NCBI RefSeq assembly: GCF_000281045.1
Contig: NW_008246071.1
Span: forward strand, 31,588-64,714
DNA from: Saprolegnia diclina VS20
Taxonomy: Eukaryota; Oomycota; Saprolegniomycetes; Saprolegniales; Saprolegniaceae
Reading direction: 5' to 3'
DNA: 33,127 nt
Positions 32,616-33,127 of this stretch are shown here, in pieces. Position numbers and translations under genes: made by a program. Below the pieces are notes generated by a model. That model worked only from the letters and a program-made list of their open reading frames with translations. It ran no database searches and was not told where the DNA came from. Every line of letters begins with the position of its first letter. Position 1 is the stretch's first letter.

Positions 32616-33127
32616 ATGGACAACTGGGACGCTATCGAGGACCTTCACCCGACCATCTTCGCCTACGCTGGCGTGCTCACGCAGTGGCTCGACGGCACCT
32701 TGAAGCAGGATACCTCGGATAATCAAGTAGCCTCGGAGCTGTGGGTCGACGCCTTTCGCCTCGACTGGCCCGGCGACCTCGCGACCTTGCCGATAGCCTA
32801 CCTCGGTGCGCAGCACTTCCGCTTGATCCGCTCCAAGGACATGTACAAGCGCGTGATGAAAGTCTTGTACAACGGCAAAGAGATCCAAGGAGGACTGGAA
32901 ACACACGACGTCGACTTCTACCCGGATGCGTCCTACGTTCCATACCGGGACAACTCGGTCCTGGTCGCCCAGATCATGGCGGCGCCCATGGAAAACGTCT
33001 GGCTAGACGAGCTTGCGTCGCTGCTCAAGACGCCAAAGGCCCTCGCGACGGCGGCGGCGCTCGGCGGCCACGCGCGTCTTCTCGAGTACCTCGTGCGCGA
33101 GAAGAGCATCAACCTCGCCGAAATGGT
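32616..33127 (+). CDS. Ankyrin-type protein, N-terminal part (cut by window end)
   Basis: The reading frame opens at ATG 32616 and stays open to the window edge (170 codons). It begins MDNWDAIEDLHPTIFAYAG. The last residues (AALGGHARLLEYLVREKSIN) have the helix-turn-helix look of an ankyrin repeat, as in the large oomycete families of ankyrin proteins with an N-terminal cap. The middle (ELWVDAFRLDWPGDLATLP) is not recognised. TATCCGGAT lies 38 nt upstream. GTAGCC after codon 38 could be a donor, but the frame stays open across it and the following codons look coding. Function cannot be assigned from the visible part. Confidence 0.7.
   Translation, partial: MDNWDAIEDLHPTIFAYAGVLTQWLDGTLKQDTSDNQVASELWVDAFRLDWPGDLATLPIAYLGAQHFRLIRSKDMYKRVMKVLYNGKEIQGGLETHDVDFYPDASYVPYRDNSVLVAQIMAAPMENVWLDELASLLKTPKALATAAALGGHARLLEYLVREKSINLAEM

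Noticed and set aside
1-33127. CRISPR array, IS element, tRNA, rRNA or viral insertion
   Set aside because: No regular spacer repeats, transposase, terminal repeats, tRNA box or rRNA signature seen on either strand by reading; introns and gene types are eukaryotic.

Overview
The window looks like nuclear DNA of an oomycete, most likely a saprolegnialean water mould (inference). It is GC-rich and gene-dense. Genes carry very short introns, mostly 40-55 nt, with GT...TAG or CAG ends. Several promoters have oomycete-type initiator tracts such as TCATTTTTCC. The gene set includes a dynein heavy-chain-like gene, as expected of a flagellate, and bZIP factors with an Asn-x7-Arg basic region. There is no sign of bacterial operons, mobile elements, tRNA, rRNA or CRISPR. 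Almost every gene had to be rebuilt across introns by hand; exon coordinates are given in each entry.

Layout: an eight-span membrane protein (19-1101, -) is divergent from a BTB-BACK protein (1446-2419, +). A short bZIP protein (2632-3213, -) follows. After a 1.65-kb stretch without a convincing gene comes a translin/TRAX-family nuclease (4861-5571, +). It converges on the APC4 subunit of the anaphase-promoting complex (5602-8258, -, 12 exons). Next is a RING/ankyrin/2-oxoglutarate dioxygenase fusion (8438-10125, -), then two tandem full-length bZIP paralogues (10885-12210 and 12433-13680, +).

A calcium/cyclic-nucleotide-type protein kinase with a mitochondrial-looking leader (13739-16324, -) shares a 152-bp divergent promoter with the largest gene, a 15-exon dynein heavy-chain-like gene of about 4,079 codons (16477-29314, +). 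RBX1, the cullin-ligase RING subunit (29367-29675, -), a GFA-domain protein (30487-31101, +), a menorin/FAM151-type membrane protein (31475-32299, -) and the start of an ankyrin-type gene (32616-33127, +) complete the window.

The genes do not form one pathway. Three have ubiquitin-ligase links (APC4, RBX1, and BTB-BACK as a possible cullin-3 adaptor), and a fourth carries a RING finger. The most unusual gene is the dynein-like one: its AAA1 site, the motor ATPase of every conventional dynein, has lost its Walker B and sensor motifs, and AAA4 has lost its P-loop, while the AAA2 and AAA3 P-loops are intact. The kinase is also unusual, joining a leader peptide, a non-RD catalytic loop (HGD), an EF-hand and two cyclic-nucleotide-binding folds.
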